Made by a program: the position numbers and the translations under genes
Origin: Candidatus Eiseniibacteriota bacterium
GTDB lineage: Bacteria; Joyebacterota; Joyebacteria; Joyebacterales; Joyebacteraceae
DNA length: 5,832 nt
Reading direction: 5' to 3'
Assembly: GCA_030630395.1 (NCBI GenBank)
Contig: DAOVNE010000104.1
Span: 1 to 5,832 of the forward strand
Shown here: in pieces, positions 5,267 to 5,832 of the stretch
Layout: each line of letters begins with the position of its first letter
Position numbering within the stretch: position 1 is the stretch's first letter
Notes under the pieces: generated by a model
The model's input: only the letters and a program-made list of their open reading frames with translations
Database searches by the model: none
Told to the model about the DNA's origin: nothing

Positions 5267-5832
5267 TTACGGTCCGAGCAAGACGATCTTGCCGCTTCGC
5301 CTCTCTTCCTCTCGAGCCAGGACGTAGAGGTAGCACCCCGAGGCAACACGCTCGCCATTGTCGCTTCTCGCATCCCAGGTGAACGTGTGACTGCCTGGCG
5401 GCAGTGCCCTGTCGAGGAGACGCCTCACCACCTTCCCTGTGATGTCGTAGATCGTCAGAGTGACTGATGATCCGGCATCTCTCGAGCTTCCGATGTCGAA
5501 CGAGATGGAGGTCGTCTGGCCGGCTGGGTTCGGGTGGCTGCCGTGGAGACTCAGTACGCTCTCCACGCTTTGTCCCGCATCCCTTGCCGGTACCCCGAAC
5601 GACTCCGCCGTCCCGTCGACATTCACGGCGCAGGCGCCTCGGTGACTCTCCAGCGTTCCATCCACCCCGTCCGACTCGTCCGATGCGCCGCTCGTGCTCC
5701 CGCCACGCCGCTCGGGGGGCGTGACGATGGAGACGTTGTTGGACAGAGGGGCCTCGCAGCTCCACTCGTCGATCGGCGCGATTCTGTAGAAGAACGTGCG
5801 ATTCGGGCTTGCTGTCATATCCACATGCCCCG
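5267..5832 (-). CDS. Secreted protein with FN3 and FlgD-like C-terminal module, C-terminal part (5' end beyond window)
   Basis: The frame is open to the right edge and ends at TAA (5267-5269), giving the last 187 residues. Visible residues 1-37 are the end of a fibronectin-III domain (TFFYRIAPIDEWSCEAPLSN), close to YRVAPIDELRCEGQLS in the neighbouring hydrolase-like protein. A low-complexity Ser/Gly/Asp linker follows (about 40-95), then the FlgD-like Ig tail (98-187): HPNP, VTLTIYDITGKVVRRLLD, LPPGSHTFTWDARSDNG, SGCYLYVL and a final GKIVLLGP. Such tails are thought to direct or anchor exported proteins in FCB-type bacteria; the route here is not shown. The shared FN3-linker-tail order and 372-bp separation suggest the two genes are tandem paralogues or recombined modules. 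The catalytic or binding part lies outside the window. No clear U-tract terminator follows the stop; the repeat array begins 26 bp later. Confidence 0.82.
   Translation of the reverse strand, partial: GHVDMTASPNRTFFYRIAPIDEWSCEAPLSNNVSIVTPPERRGGSTSGASDESDGVDGTLESHRGACAVNVDGTAESFGVPARDAGQSVESVLSLHGSHPNPAGQTTSISFDIGSSRDAGSSVTLTIYDITGKVVRRLLDRALPPGSHTFTWDARSDNGERVASGCYLYVLAREEERRSGKIVLLGP

Noticed and set aside
5061..5765. Minus-strand frame of 234 codons with 10-residue repeats at its end
   Set aside because: The repeats arise because the 30-bp DNA unit is divisible by three. Most of the frame overlaps the FlgD-like tail gene in another phase, and the product is Arg-rich with no domain.

Overview
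This window appears to come from a GC-rich bacterium (roughly 60% G+C by eye), probably of the FCB superphylum or a nearby uncultured lineage such as Eisenbacteria, Krumholzibacteriota or Latescibacterota. The main reason is two secreted proteins ending in a fibronectin-III plus FlgD-like C-terminal module (PNP...TLTIY..TG..V...LPPG.H...W..R...G.R...GCY.Y.L....GK), a sorting-type tail common in those groups. This placement is an inference from architecture only. All five recognisable genes lie on the minus strand, so gene order below follows transcription, from the right edge to the left. I see no tRNA, rRNA, insertion sequence, phage gene or CRISPR array.

Right part (5832 to 2837). The window opens inside a secreted-protein gene (5267-5832, 5' end missing), of which only the end of an FN3 domain, a linker and the FlgD-like tail are visible. 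A 372-bp intergenic region follows (4895-5266). It carries a tandem array of 30-bp units with a covarying dyad (5134-5241), a small AT-rich dyad (5052-5070), and a near-consensus sigma-54 promoter (TGGCAC-N5-TTGCA, 4958-4973) overlapped by an 8-bp inverted repeat. The promoter drives a 685-aa secreted protein (2837-4894) with a signal peptide, a TIM-barrel GHL15-type glycoside-hydrolase-like domain, FN3 and the same tail. The array lies about 180-290 bp upstream of the predicted transcription start, where enhancer-binding-protein sites of sigma-54 promoters are often found.

Middle (2836 to 2684). A perfect 12-bp-stem hairpin ends the hydrolase-like gene. A sigma-70-type promoter (TTGACA-N17-TAGCGT with a TG extension) then starts the next unit, and an imperfect 11-bp dyad sits at the predicted +1 of its mRNA.

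Left part (2683 to 1). A compact operon has gaps of about 30 nt: a CvpA-family membrane protein, a two-domain Clp-family AAA+ protein, and the first 49 codons of a probable NAD(P)-dependent aldehyde dehydrogenase. The Clp protein is the most unusual coding feature. Its fold is well preserved, but the catalytic Walker B residues, the arginine-finger positions and the pore-loop tyrosines of both ATPase domains are substituted, and the Clp N-domain and coiled-coil middle domain are missing. It reads as an intact, probably selected pseudo-unfoldase rather than a decaying gene.
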